Shown here: positions 36,701 through 49,161 of the stretch, piece by piece
How the letters are laid out: each line of letters begins with the position of its first letter
Position numbering within the stretch: position 1 is the first letter of the stretch
Assembly: GCF_051020955.1 (NCBI RefSeq)
Contig: NC_135018.1
Coordinates: forward strand, 9,439,439-9,503,438
Direction: 5' to 3'
Origin: Megalopta genalis
Lineage: Eukaryota > Arthropoda > Insecta > Hymenoptera > Halictidae
Length of the DNA: 64,000 nucleotides
Position numbers and translations under genes: made by a program
Notes under the pieces: model-generated
Told to the model about the DNA's origin: nothing
Seen by the model: the letters and a program-made list of their open reading frames with translations, nothing else
Database searches by the model: none

Positions 36701-36897
36701 AGACTTCCGTCGGCGTTTGCTCACGGGCTAAATCTGTTCGGTCTCTCCGTCATCGTATTTACTCTCAGACGTTCGTTATCGCTCGTTAATTGAGCCCTTG
36801 ACGCGGCTAACATTCACGCGGCGCACACAGAGAAAAAGCGAGAGAGAGAGACAGGCCGGTATAGAATCAGAGCGAGCGAAAGATAGATACATAGATG
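33758..36897. other. Non-coding stretch with GC-rich island
   Basis: About 34420-35060 is GC-rich, with an interrupted CT/GCTC run at about 34558-34628 and a GGCGC run near 34890-34918. Frames on both strands (up to 148 codons) reflect composition. From 35250 to 36470 it is AT-rich with nothing recognised. GC rises again from 36470. Confidence 0.4.
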
Positions 36898-36907
36898 GAG
36901 AGAGAGA

Positions 36908-36947
<40 letters not shown>
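36898..36947. repeat. (GA)n microsatellite
   Basis: About 25 GA units with one GG interruption near 36911, inside a wider purine-rich block (36830-36990). Confidence 0.95.
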
Positions 36948-36953
<6 letters not shown>

Positions 36954-37708
36954 CGGAGGGAAGGAGAGAGGGAAATGGAGAGAAATAGAGATAGGTAGAG
37001 TGCACAAACATTCTCCGGCGTTCCGCACTTTGAATCGGTCTCCCTTTACCCTTTATCCCCCTGCATGCCACGCAGAGTCCTCCTTTTCGATTTCTACTTT
37101 CGCATTTGCCAATTTCGCCGCTCTCCAGCCACTGTCAGTTCACTGCCATTGCCAATGGGAGAGCATCGGTAGCGACCGCTCCTCACCGCGCCGCGCCATC
37201 GGTTCGCCTCGCGGCGGGATGCGAGCATGAGCGCGAGTGTGAGCGCGAGTGTGAGCGCGAGCGCCAGCGGCAGCCGCCTCCGCGTTGCTCATTTACTTTG
37301 CCACCTCGCTCCGTGGATTCGGATTTAATTACAGGGTTCGCAGCGACGAGAGCGGATGAGAGAGAAAGAGAGGAACAGAGGGAGATGGAGATGGAGAGAC
37401 ATCGTCAGACTGCTACCATTCCAAAGCACCGCGCTTGCGCCGTGGCAAGGGTTAAAATTTGTCGGATTTCTTCCGCCGCGTCTGCTACTTCAACCCCCTT
37501 CGTGGCTAGGTTTGCTCGATACAGGCTTTCCCGCTGCTATTCGATCTACGCTGCCAACAGACTGCCGGTGATATATCTCTGCGTTCTCTGTTTTCAATTG
37601 ACATTAGCAGGAAATGTTGGATTTAACGATTTAGACTGTGAAATTTTTTGAAAACTCTTGTACTTCGAACAGAAAATTGACCTGAGAACGTTATCTTTTT
37701 TTTAGTGA
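36948..37708. other. GC-rich island
   Basis: CpG-rich from about 37080 to 37560. A 181-codon plus frame (37106-37651) crosses a 12-bp repeat and GA-rich sequence and is probably an artefact; no family recognised. Could hold a promoter or untranslated exon. Confidence 0.3.
37229..37264 (+). repeat. Three copies of a 12-bp unit
   Basis: GAGCGCGAGTGT occurs twice in tandem and then once as GAGCGCGAGCGC. Reads as Glu-Arg-Glu-Cys repeats in one frame. Confidence 0.9.
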
Positions 37709-37757
37709 TTCTGAAGAGACTGTATGTGGCGTGTTCATTTATATCGCCACACAGTCT
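37709..37757. repeat. Short hairpin
   Basis: AGACTGTATGTGGCG and CGCCACACAGTCT pair around a loop of about 15 bp with one small bulge. Stem length is below that of a typical animal pre-miRNA, so I do not call a microRNA. It may be the core of a tiny decayed element. Confidence 0.6.
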
Positions 37758-38041
37758 TGTGGTTCACAGACATGGGTTTTTGCGTCTATGACAAAATGTA
37801 GGGACCGATATCTGAAGTAGTAGGAACTTCCAAAAAAAAAACTGGATGAAGGAAGAAGGAACATATTATTTGATCTCTGTGTTCCAATTAATGCAGAAAA
37901 TTGTTATTTTGCATAAGAGCATAGTATCTTGGAAGTTAACAACGTTACTGTGCTAAATCATTTTAATTATTTTGTAATTAAGGCACGCCTCATTTAATAA
38001 ATTAGTTTATCAACGAAGACGGACAACGAAATAGAGTCACT

Positions 38042-38255
38042 CACAAAATTGAGCAATAATTTTTTTAAACTGGACTAAGCCGCTTTAATTTTTTTTCTTT
38101 TAGATAATTGCGGGACTAGTCAACTAGACGATCATCGAAATGCTTTTTTTAAATTTTGCTATTTTTGCTGTCACCAAAAAAAGTAAAAAATTCAAGTCAC
38201 TTAGACCAGTTTTAAGAAAGTTGTTGCGTTTTCAAAGGTGTACGCTCAATTTTGT
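38042..38255. mobile_element. Inverted-repeat element, about 214 bp
   Basis: Left ACAAAATTGAGC (from 38043) pairs with right GCTCAATTTTGT (to 38255). Inner TTTAAACTGGACTAAG pairs with CTTAGACCAGTTTTAA, and further A/T-rich arms follow. The left arm lacks about 20 bp present in the right, so one side carries a deletion. Target duplication unclear. Non-coding. Confidence 0.65.
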
Positions 38256-41200
38256 AACTATAAATAAAGTAAAACAATCGCCAGCAATCGCAACGGTGAA
38301 ACTCAAAAGTTATTAGTCCCGCAGGCGACCCCAAACAATTGTAGCAATCGTTGATACGTCTGGCTCGCAATAAAAATCGCATCGGTCTTTCCTGTCACTG
38401 AAAAACCAACTGAGGAAACAGCAGATCCGCGTTTGCCGCGCCGCACCGTGCCGCAGCGTCATTAAAAGTTCCTTTTGCCAGGTCGCCCATATACGCGTCA
38501 GTAATTCACGCGCGCATCTGTCAACTCGAGTAGGATGACTGTTTCCCCGGAATGGCAACGAGGTTCGCGGCGAGAGATAGTCTCCGTTCGGCGGGAGATA
38601 GTCTCGTATCAGAAAGCGATGATTCGGCGGTGAAAAATGACGGGTTCGAAGGCGAAGGAAGTCGCCGGAATGAAATGCGTGGATTGGTTTAGCCCCGAGC
38701 GACTGTCGCGGAACTGGCATAGACAGCGCATGATGGATTACCGTAGCAGACAACGAGGTTCCCAGGACGGTTCTCGTTTTCATCTTCCGTTTTCCCTTTG
38801 ATCTGAGCGCACTACGATTCGCATCCTTCTTTTTTCTGTTGTCGCATAAACGCGATATCTTTGCTACGGTCTTCCGTGTCTTGCCGAGCGATTTCGCGCC
38901 CGACAGTGACGGGATACTTGAAATTCGGAGAGGCTAAAAAGATTGCTGTAACAGCGTAGCCAGCACTATATGCAGGCTTCTCCTCTCTTAATTAGAGCGC
39001 GGCCGTTTCCGACCGATAAAATAACACGGAGAGACTAGCAGAAATATTTCATCGGCGGAGTTTGAAAAACTCCTACTACCGCGATACTGATTACGGTTGT
39101 AATAATAACTTGGTACATGATCGGAGGGGTGATTTATTCTGCAGGAACGTTTGTATGGAGTTTCCTCGATGAAAATATTCCACAAAAATTCTTTGACATT
39201 CGTACGAACGGCACGGTAGAACGATGTGCTGCGGTTGTTGAATTTCTAGGAAAATCGACCCTGCGGAATGTTTGAAAAATTACTCCGGTTCGGATTAAGC
39301 AACTACCACGATATTGGTTTAGAATCAGACGAGAGTCGAGTTTTTGCGATCAAAAGAGCCGCATAATATTCAATGCGTCGAGCATTCCCGACGTTTTAAA
39401 TAATACGGGGAAATGGTTCTTAATGTAAGGTATACGGTTTCAAACGAGGATCTTATGTGAATACGGCCGGAATATTCTCTGGAGTGCAGCGCGGAGATTT
39501 TTAAATGAGCATTCTTTTCATCATTAGTACAATAACACTTTTTACGACGAGCTTAATGAGCACAATAAAAAGCTTATTTTGAATTATAGAAGGTAAATGA
39601 ATGAGAAACTCTTAGCTTGCAGGAAGTCTCGTATTATTTCGCGCGCTGAAAGTATTTTTTAGGGGTCCACCCGCTTTTATGCGGGTCCATATTCCCGACA
39701 GCGGCGTCAAAATTTTTAAGTTGCACCGTGCAGGTGAAAATGAATTTCGCGCTTTTCACCACGAAACTGAAAGTAACTTCGAATATTGGATGCGCGGTCG
39801 CGGTGCACGTTAAAATTGAAACTTGTAGTATCAACTGAATTGTAAAAATATCGTCGAAATTGTAAAAGAGTTTCGAGTTTGTCGAGTTTTTTTCATTTCC
39901 TAGCACAATCGCTCTTTACACGTGTTGTTGTTTTCCGAACGTGTCCGCTTATTGGTTCATGCGATGACTGAAATATGATATATAAACTGCGGATTTTCGA
40001 TTCTTTAAATATCCGGCAAGTATTGCGTCGATTATAGCTCCACATTATTAGATCGTTATTCATACGTATAATGCATTTATCAATACTTCCACGATTGTGT
40101 TTCATTTAGTTAGAGCTGTATTTATGTTGAAACATATGGAACCTCGCACGATTCTCCAACAACGACGATACTATACTATATTCCCGCTAACTTATAGTAA
40201 CCTTGCCAAAAGAGTTCGACAAAATAAATAAATAAATAATAATAAAATAGTGAAACCAAGCGTAAAACCACTATCTACGATTTTCGTTCCATTGGAAACC
40301 CAACTAAAACCTACAATGAAATGTTCGTGTTTGCTGGGAGTAGAGTCTCCAATTGGAAGAAAGTAGTTCGATTAGGCGTGTTTGAATAACGAACGAGCCG
40401 GGGAACACAGTTTCTCCCGAGGATTTTAATCGGGAAGACAGCGAGGTAAACAAATTTCACGATAAATTTCGCGCCTGCACGAAACGCGAATGTAAATGAG
40501 ATTCCCAAGTCTAATTACGCGAGTAATTAACGATTTTCGTCAAACAACGAGGTCTGCGGCTTAGAGAACAATGGTTTCGCCAATCAACTGTCTGACAGGA
40601 AGCGGACTCCGAAGGGGTGCGCTTCTGCGCTGCTACATCTCAATGCGACGCTGCACACTCTGCGAGTATTTGCGTTCGTCGAGGATTGTGAAAGGGGAAT
40701 GACGTTCTCTCTCGATAATATGTTTCGATATTCATTATCCCGCGCGCTACCAGCACGATATCCGATAGAAAATTCCCGGCGAAATCCGGCTTAAAAATCG
40801 CGCCGCACTAGCGACGGAATTACGAAACGGGGTAATTAAAACGACATGACGCGGCTGTCAGAAAACAGCTTGTCCCACAAAATGTCTGTCGAATATTAAA
40901 TCACAGTTCCTTTAAATAACTCGATATCCAACTAATCTTCGATACTAATTGATCGAATTTTCGGAGGTCTTTAATTTTTTAATTTTTCTCACACATGCGT
41001 TATCTTTACAGATTCTCAGAAAATACGCGTAAATAGCCGTAACAAGGCGTTACTATTGTATAAATATGAACGCGGTACCGTGATAGCTCCAACATTAAAT
41101 CAGCGTTTTTGCGTTCCCGGATTATTAAAAAAAGTCGACGTTTTAACTGAAAATTCTGAAAAAATCAAGAGCGTTGTGTCTCGTTAGGTAGAAAATTAAT

Positions 41201-42187
41201 GAATTTCTATCTTTTCAGAGCGTAATCTGTTAATTCGATTTAATTCTCTAACTAGCCTCATGGCGAGGGTAGCGACTTGAAATTTTGCCGAGAGGGATTT
41301 CCTTGAGTGGTTTATCGAGTGATCTAAACAAAAATCAATTTAGTTGGGGTGGGGGACACATTCGAGCATATTATCCGGCGGCACCAACGTTGTATCCGAC
41401 GATAAATTCGATAAGTAGAAATTCCGGTGTCTTGAAACGGCATGCACACTCTATCTTCGGAGGCATGCTCCGCCGAGCGTTATGTACTCGTAAACGCGTG
41501 CTTTGTACGTCTGTAAATCGATTACAGAGCTGCCCCCACTGTTAGCCCCACGGCTCCTTTATTTACTACTTCCAGGGAGCAATTCACGAGCCGCTCGTAA
41601 ATTTGAAAACTCTACTTGCAGATGTTCATTTTGACGTGCTCGACTAAACGTGAGGTCGCGCGTCGCACGTCGCGCCGGCATTTTCCTCCCTTGGTCTTGG
41701 TTTCGTTCGGTCCTCAACAAAGAAAATCCGTGTGCTACGAAATATGGAGTGGCCTCTCTCGTCGGCCCCTCTAGTCCGCTAAGAAATTCAAGGATTCGTC
41801 AGGATTCCGCGTGCAGGGCCCTCACCTCATCCCCTTCCCAAACCTTTATAAAACTCTGACATTCGCCTTTTCATTAACGGCCGTTCTCCCGAGCCACCCC
41901 CAACAGTTTTTGATCGTTCTCCCATTAAAACAGTTCTCCACGTTAACGTCTACATCCTTCAGCTCGTACCGGATGAAGTCGGCTCACTTGAAAGAGCAAG
42001 CCAGATATCTTCCAGCAAAATTGCTCGTTAGACGGTGTCTGTTCATCGAGTATAGTGCTTGGTATAATACACTCACGTTTCATAATCCTTTTTAACCACT
42101 TCTTGGGCTGCATTTTCATCGGGAAGCCTTTTTCGAGATTCGAGAGCTCGACGCGTGAATAATATAAATATGATTTGCGTACTATAA
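38256..42187. other. Long non-coding stretch
   Basis: A 156-codon minus frame (38313-38783) includes a local duplication, GAGATAGTCTC, seen twice about 23 bp apart near 38573-38606. It is not recognisable. A small hairpin ACCCGC/GCGGGT lies at about 39668-39686, and an (AAAT)n-like run at about 40222-40250. The remainder shows nothing I can name. Confidence 0.4.
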
Positions 42188-42330
42188 GCCCTGGCTAAAA
42201 GTATTCGAACACGTTTCAAAGCGCAATAACTTCCTTCAAGCTGAACCGAATGACCGAAAGTTTCATTGAAATCGGTTCACGCACGGTCAAGCAATTCATG
42301 TTATTTAGTCCAGTATAAGAAAAGTTCTTG
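42188..42330 (+). mobile_element. Possible solo end of a Tc1-like element
   Basis: CTGGCTAAAAGTATTCGAAC resembles the terminal repeat style of insect Tc1-like elements (GGCTAAAAGTATTCG). No matching reverse-complement end was found nearby, so this would be a fragment. The downstream boundary is arbitrary. Confidence 0.3.
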
Positions 42331-42507
42331 AAAGCGGTCTACAGGAATTTGTAAGGAAGAGCTAAGAAATTTGCATAAATTATTTTCAACCAAATCAAAG
42401 CCGGCGAATACACTACATAGTGTGATTATTTTCCAGGAATTTAGAGGAATTAATGACACGAGAGGAAAGGTGAAGAAAAGCTATTGCTTGTCACGACGAA
42501 TAGCAAT

Positions 42508-42618
42508 GAAAGAGGGAAGAAGAGGAAAGAGGAAAGAGGAAAGAAAAAGAGGGAAGAGGAAAGAGGACAGAGGAAAGAGGAAAAAGGAAAAAGGAAAGAG
42601 GAGAGGAAAGAGCGGAGG
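42508..42618 (+). repeat. Polypurine block (GGAAAGA-type)
   Basis: About 110 bp that is almost entirely A and G on the plus strand, built from AGGAAAG and AAGAGG words with one cytosine interruption near 42568. Frames through it read as Lys/Arg/Glu runs. Mirror-symmetric purine blocks can form triplex DNA. Confidence 0.9.
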
Positions 42619-42738
42619 CAGATAGTCAGCACAAAGCTGTTCCCCGTCGTTGAGCGATATCGGAAGTCTATCCGAGGCGGTTCTTCTGGGTTTTCAAAGT
42701 AAAATCTGAGAAGCTGAAGTTTCGTAAGCTGTCGGTTC

Positions 42739-42740
<2 letters not shown>

Positions 42741-42769
<29 letters not shown>
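42741..42769. repeat. (GA)14 microsatellite
   Basis: Uninterrupted GA run bordering a GC-rich island (42770-43220). Confidence 0.95.
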
Positions 42770-42772
<3 letters not shown>

Positions 42773-45700
42773 GGCCTTGGCGCGGTCTCTCCCCGGTTGA
42801 CATTTACTTTCCCATTGGTGGCGCTTCCGATCGTTTTGATCGGTCATCCTCAAAAAATAGTCGGCCCTGCTGACGGTGGCTATCTCAATCGGCCGTCTCT
42901 GACCGGCGCAGCGCGGCGCTGCGAGGCTTGGCGCGGCGAGCTTCCTTCTTTGGACGAGCTGCTTTGACGTTATCCCGGGCCGTGCTGGCCGAGAGCCCGG
43001 TTATCTCGTGAATGCGACTTTGAACGTTCTCGCGTGTAAATAGCCGGCTGGAATAAATGATGACGGTGTGGAGAGCCGCGGGGGCGGACGGCCGCGTTCG
43101 CCGCCTTCGTTTTCAAGATATCGCCGAGGCTTTTGTGCACGGACCTTTATGCCGGGGGCCACTTTAAGCGGATTCGTCTTGTACCGGGCGGCCGCGCGAG
43201 AAAAACCGTCGTCCCTTATCTACCGGTTTCCAATGTGCTAACGAAAAAGTGGATCCCGAGACCGATCATCGTCTACGAACTTTCGAATAGAGACTCTCTC
43301 TATTGCTCGACCGAGAGTCTTCGATGGCTAAGTAATGCAAAGTTCTCGCGAAAATTCGCACTTAGAAAGTCTTAACACCGGGACAACCGAGCGTTGAGAC
43401 CGCACAACTACCGGACTCCGAACACGACAAACGTTATATTATTTTAGAACAATGACAAGCTTCGCTCGAACTTCGAACGATTGCTGTGTTACAATACCTA
43501 CGCTTGCTCAGGAAAATATTCGGAATTTTGCTATTAGTGACAACAAGAACGTTTGTAGATCTTGTTAACTTAATTGATTCTAGATTGGGAAAATCGCAGT
43601 TTTTCGGGACTTTCGACCATGAACTGTAAGAAATCTCGAGATTTTGACATATTTCAATAACGTAGCTTGTCTCAACGCGTCAACTTGCAAAAGTATCATT
43701 ACAATTTCGACGATTGTCGAAACGGGGAATCGTTCGTTTCAACCAGAGTTTGGTTCTTCCAATATTAATTACCGAAACGTTTGGTTCAATGGAATTGATA
43801 TAAGCGCTGTTCTATATAATTCTGATGTTTGTTGGAAGGTACAAATTTCATTATTTAATAGTGTATTCAGTGAATTGGTCTGCAGGCATTGTGTTACACG
43901 CAACGGTTCAGCTAATTATTACATTAATATTTTGCGAATTATGTCTAGTCGGAATAATCAAGCTATTAAAACGGAAAAATAATCTGTGATTCATACGCGA
44001 TGCAAACAATCGATTGTTAACATTATATTACTGTGTTTATTCCTGCAATCGAGCACCTGTTTGGCACGTGTAAACATAGCACAGACATTTGTCTATGCTG
44101 CCTTCCACTCGCGCATGCAAAATAATTGAAATTGCGGTGATTTTCCAGTTACATTCGATCATTTCGATTGAACAAAGCTTCGATAAATTTTTGTTGAATT
44201 TAGTGTCGGTGCTAAGGCCGCAGAAATGATCAATAGAAAAGAATATCGTATCACCCCGTAGGCATAAGAACGGAAGATTGACCGATGCACGAAGGTCAAT
44301 AAGACGGATCGGCACACAATAAACGCCCAGAGCAATTATGCAAACTCGGAATATGTACATGTTTTCGTAACGGCTCAACCGGCAGCCCGGCGAAAGTCGA
44401 CATTAATTAAACGCATCGTGGGTTCTAATGCTTCTGGACAACGGCGGCCCGTAGAACGAATATTATCGTTGATGAAATAGCGTCGCGCAACGGCAACGGC
44501 AACAGTATCGTTATACAATTACACAGCGATAGGATGAAACTATCCCCCGATGTAACGTCAACAACATTAATGCGGCGGGCTAGCAGAAGAGTTATATCGA
44601 GTCTCCCAAACGGTGGAGAACAAAGTAAACAATGACGGTAATTAAATGGCGACGGAGTCGGTGGGCTGGCGAGTATCTAGACCCAGGCAAGAGGAATCGA
44701 TAGCTGAATCGAGTTGAATCGAGTCGAATCGAGCCGCGGCTTTCGGCCAATTATTAATCAAGAAGTTTACTTCTAGTCATTAAAGGGAAGAAAACGACGG
44801 CGGACACGAATTTTCGTATCGGTTGCAATTACGATTGATAAGTTGCCGAAGATTCTCCCTCTCTCGTCTCCTCTCCTATCCGGCCACCTATCTTCGAGTC
44901 GTTCAACCTTTCGAGCAGACACAGACACGCTCTCTTATTTTACTCTTCCCGGACAACTTTTCTCGTTACTCTCGAACGGCCCGCCATCCCGAAAGTTCGG
45001 CCGTCATTCGACCACGAGGAAACGTCTACGGTTTCCGTAAAAAATTTTCACGGACGCAATGCCGGCGATCCACAAGCCCGTGCAACAAGATCCAGCTGCG
45101 CCCTTGATCCGCGGATTGGATGACGATTGCAACGACGCGATGGTGTCATGATACCTGCGCGTGCTTACGAGCTGTATCTGTGCAATCGGCTCTCGTGCGG
45201 TCGAATTCTTGCAAAAACAAATTCTGAAACGTATCCGTTTGAAAATCATTTGGTCGAATCGGGTCGTAAGCAACGGTGAATTCGCTTAACATTTTTGGAA
45301 TGTGAAATAAACTCGTTTGTTCGTCGGTCTATCGATTAAGAAAATTCAAAAGATGTTCAAAATGTAGAAGATTGGGCATGATCTTGTATATGAGAACGTT
45401 GATTGAAAAGAATAGCTTGTTGAAGTGTAGCCTGAATAGTGAATAGTCTGCGAAGTGTTTTAGGCATTCCAAGATTTTACGCATTCGCGACATGTTATGG
45501 AGTAGGTGAAATTTGAAATAGTGGGAAGATTAACGTTAACGTTTAGTTACCCGAAAATCGATCTTGAAAATTCCCGCAAAGTCCAAGTATTTCAATTAAT
45601 GAAACTGAAATTGGAAAGTTAAGAACTTTTCATAGCGAATGGTGTTTGAACACTTTCGAATTCTGAACGTTCTAGCCAAATTCAGTTTATTCGAATATAT

Positions 45701-46300
45701 TATTATACGATACACACGAATTCTGAAGCTAGTGAAAAAATTAAAGATGTGACTTATTTCGATTTATTAAAATTGTTAAATAGAGAAGGCATTTGGATAG
45801 ATCGAATAATGGCTGTCGTTAAACGACAGTAACGTAGGATCGACGAAAAATCACGGTTCGGCGAGGGATGTCAGTGCCGAGGGTGTTAGGGTGTTCGCAT
45901 AATGAAAACTTGCGTCAGCGTCATTATCCCGGTGCGGGTTGCGAGTGCGTTTGCAGCGTGGCAACTGCACGAGAGTTTATGTGCTTTGCGTTATCTCGCA
46001 CTCGCCTATTCCCATCTAGGCTGGGCTGTGTGCGCGAGACTACTTATCTACTCTGATGTATCGCTCCGGAAACTCCGCACACGAACGCTTTCGCCTGGCC
46101 CTCCATCGCCATCTTCCACCCCCTTCGCACCACGTGCACCCCTTTCGCCGACCGTTCCGTTCCTGGTTCCCACCTTTCCTCCAGCAACCCTCCTCCGTTC
46201 TTCCACCGTCGCCACCCTCCGCCGTCACCGCCCACGCGCCCCTGTTTTCTGGTGGTTGCGCGCTCCAAAGAGAGACACAGAGAGGAGAAAGAAAAAGAAG
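42770..46300. other. Non-coding stretch with GC-rich start
   Basis: 42770-43220 is CpG-rich and could be regulatory. A 10-bp GAATCGAGTY word is repeated about three times at 44705-44733. A short perfect hairpin CTGTCGT/ACGACAG lies near 45810-45827. Frames of up to 113 codons are unrecognised. 46080-46300 is GC-rich with overlapping frames on both strands. Confidence 0.4.
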
Positions 46301-46318
46301 AGAGAGAGAGAGAGAGAG
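46301..46318. repeat. Short GA run in purine-rich block
   Basis: About nine GA units within a purine-rich segment (46270-46345). Accounts for the Arg/Glu- and Ser/Leu-rich frames there. Confidence 0.9.
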
Positions 46319-47699
46319 CACGCGAGAGGGAGAGGGAGAGGAGGCTACGCCAATGGCATGGAGAAATTCGCGAAACTTCACTTTCAAAAGTTGCGCCGTC
46401 CGCAGCACTTTGCGGCTGGTTCATCGGCCGCTTCAAGTGAAGATAATTTCAGACGAATCCGAGCAAACTACGCGATTTAAAATCGCTCACGCGGTTCTAA
46501 TTATCCGGATCTACGTGGGATGGCGTGTGCACCACTACGGCCAACTTTTGCCGGATTTTTTTTATAAATAGCTCGTAATTGCGGCTACGCGATGAGCCCG
46601 CCCACCTTTTCGAATTCAGAATACCGAATTGAATGCGATCCGACCTATACATGTCGTCTGGTTTTCCTTAATTATTGATACAATTTTTTGCGTTTTTCTT
46701 TGTGCTTCTCCGTAATGAAAATTACGAGTCTGATTGGAGCAAGGTAACGCGAATGAAACGTAATAGTTTTGTGCCATTCAAATGTGGATTAATGTTAATT
46801 GTGAATAAACTGCGGATTTTATACATTTATCTGAGAAATTACTAGGTGTAATGGAAAGACCAAAAACGTCGTCGGAAGAATCTAAAAATCATATCTAGAA
46901 TCTACAGATATTATTTACCATTCATGAAAATTATCAAATGAAGGAATAATGGATGCAAATTATTTTTATTTTCTATAAAGATTATGACGGGCGAATGTAT
47001 GTTCTCGTATTGTTTGCAGTGATTGATAATTTATTCACACGGGTTTGAACGGATTCTGGATTCGCCGAATTAGAATGCTGACGATTTGAAACAAAAACGA
47101 AAGATAGCGCGGCTTATTAATTTATAATTCATGTTTTTATCGTTCTTGCTCACTCACGCGTGTTGATTTCAAGTGTACAGGTTGTTTGCGTTATTACTAG
47201 GCATTTCTGTCATAAATGTCAAGTGTACGGCAAAATAAAGGAGGAGAAAGGTTCTATCGTGTTTTATAACCGACATAGTAACGTACGTCGATTTTTTTAT
47301 GTTTGCAATATCCTTTCGGAGACCGGGATGATGTTGAACTTTTTTAAAGGCTTCGCTGTATACCGTTTGATGTGACGCAAAAGCGAGTGTCAAGATCAAT
47401 TTAATTTACAGATTGATTTTTGCCTTTAGAAGAGGTAAATATAACTTTATTATGTTCGACTCGAGGAGAAAGGGTCTGTAATAGTCAGACAAACTGCAGA
47501 TCTTCTCCACTGAATCAGCAACCGACGCAAATAAAATTCTCCTCTTTTCTTCTGCTTGCACGCGGGATCATCATTTTTTCAAGTCAGTTGAAAATTGCAT
47601 ACCGTGTAACAATCTTTTGTCTCAGCCAACTTGCTGATTATTTTGACACTCTACTTTAGTTGATTCGTCCGGTCCGAATCAGAAGGAAGTCCGCAGGAC
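46319..47699. other. Non-coding stretch
   Basis: A minus-strand copy of the ATAAAATCCGCAG word, part of the dispersed repeat at 26835-27035, lies at about 46812-46835. Direct repeat CAAGTGTACRG near 47171 and 47220. No gene recognised. Confidence 0.4.
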
Positions 47700-48015
47700 A
47701 CATAATTCGCAGAATCATTCTAAAATCTGTAGAAAAATATGAGGCCGATGAAACATGAACCTTTGACAAATTTCATAACAACTATAGAATAATTTTGAAA
47801 GATATAAAAGTGTTGTAAAATCAACCAAGAATTTCTAAAGTATATGGAAAAATTCTAGGACTCGTGAAAAAAGGTTAGGAAGCCTGCGAAAAATTGTGGG
47901 GCTTTGAGAAAAATGGTAAAATACACAAATCATTTCTGCAACCTATCAATAACATTATGGAGAGCACAGAAACATTGTAAAGCCCACTAAAAACTGCGAA
48001 GAAAATTGTCACCAA
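47700..48015 (+). repeat. Decayed ~20-bp tandem array, copy 1
   Basis: The sequence splits into lines of about 19-22 bp, each starting with an A-rich GAAAAATT-like half and ending in a G/C-containing CCTGTGA-like half. Clear lines include GAAAAATTCTAGGACTCGTG, AAAAATTGTGGGGCTTTGA and GAAACATTGTAAAGCCCACT. The same consensus, roughly GAAAAATTGTAGGGCCTGTA, underlies the array at 51152-51600. Divergence is too high for exact-match repeat finders. Confidence 0.6.
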
Positions 48016-48815
48016 TTTTTCAATTATCTTACGAACTGTATCCATCAGAAAGTATACAAAGAAATTAAACGTTACGATTCGGGCTAATTAATTATGATCA
48101 GCCTCGAGTTCGAAGAGAGCCTCGAATTCGAAGATAAGGATGTACGAAGGCTTGTTAGAGGATGATAATCGTCCCCATACAGGGATCGAATCGTACAGGT
48201 GTTCGTCACGTATAATCCGCTCGTTAACCACGGCTGCAATTATGCTATCAAGATTATCCTCGGAAGAGTTACAGATTTATTTAGAGATTTCTGAGCAGCT
48301 GTATCGAGCACGCGGCAGCTGAACTCGCATTCGATGCCCACGGCGAATGCGAGACTCGGTAATCGGTACTGATGTGGAATCTGCACGAATATGGTTCGTC
48401 CTTGAACGCAGAAATTCTTTGTGATGCATCGGCCTGCTTCCCCGGAGACGATCGAACGCTCGTAAACGCTGTTCCGTGAAACAGTTTCATTCGAGGATTA
48501 TTAAGGTCTAATTCTCCTTTGGGAACGCCGAGGGAAAATTATTTTCTGCTTTTATCGAACTAATAAATCTCGTCGCGACGTTCTGTGCGAAACGGTCCAT
48601 ATTTGCACCGAGAAAACACGTGTGATTCTTGGTAAAAGATGTTGCAGGTGTAGCCTGGCAATTCTTCCATAGTTAGTCGATCTTCTGAGAAAATAATGAA
48701 CTACGTTCTAGAAACGACGCATGTATTGTTTCATTCTTGGGTCGACTAATTGGATTCATTTGTACTCATAGATTAGATATTGTTCTGCCGGAATTCAAAG
48801 CGGTTTTTATATTAT
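48016..48815. other. Non-coding stretch
   Basis: Short frames only. A short repeat TCGAATTCGAAG-like pair at about 48105-48135. Nothing else recognised. Confidence 0.4.
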
Positions 48816-49161
48816 AAAAAGTATCTAGAATCGATAAATGAAATTCCAAAATATAATCACCAGATTTCGAAATAAAAAGTATCTAAAATCGATAAATAAA
48901 ATTCCAAAATATAATCACCAGATTTCGAAATAAAAAGTATCTAAAATCGATAAATAAAATTCCAAAATATAATCACCAGATTTCGAAATAAAAAGTATCT
49001 AAAATCGATAAATAAAATTCCAAAATATAATCACCAGATTTCGAAATAAAAAGTATCTAAAATCGATAAATAAAATTCCAAAATATAATCACCAGATTTC
49101 GAAATAAAAAGTATCTAAAATCGATAAATAAAATTCCAAAATATAATCACCAGATTTCGAA
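48816..49161 (+). repeat. 58-bp minisatellite, six copies
   Basis: Units start at 48816, 48874, 48932, 48990, 49048 and 49106. Each begins AAAAAGTATCTAAAATCGAT and ends CACCAGATTTCGAAAT. Copies 2-6 appear identical by eye; copy 1 has two substitutions and the last stops about 2 bp short. Such uniformity suggests recent expansion or ongoing homogenisation. Stops in all frames argue against coding. Confidence 0.97.

Noticed and set aside
37709..37757. Hairpin as a microRNA precursor
   Set aside because: The stem is only about 13-15 bp, shorter than the roughly 22-bp duplex expected of an animal pre-miRNA.
38313..38783. 156-codon minus-strand frame
   Set aside because: Part of it comes from a short duplicated GAGATAGTCTC block; no recognisable domain.
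48179..48200. Minus-strand GATTCGATCCCTG resembling a tRNA B box
   Set aside because: No A box or cloverleaf-compatible arms were found at the correct spacing.
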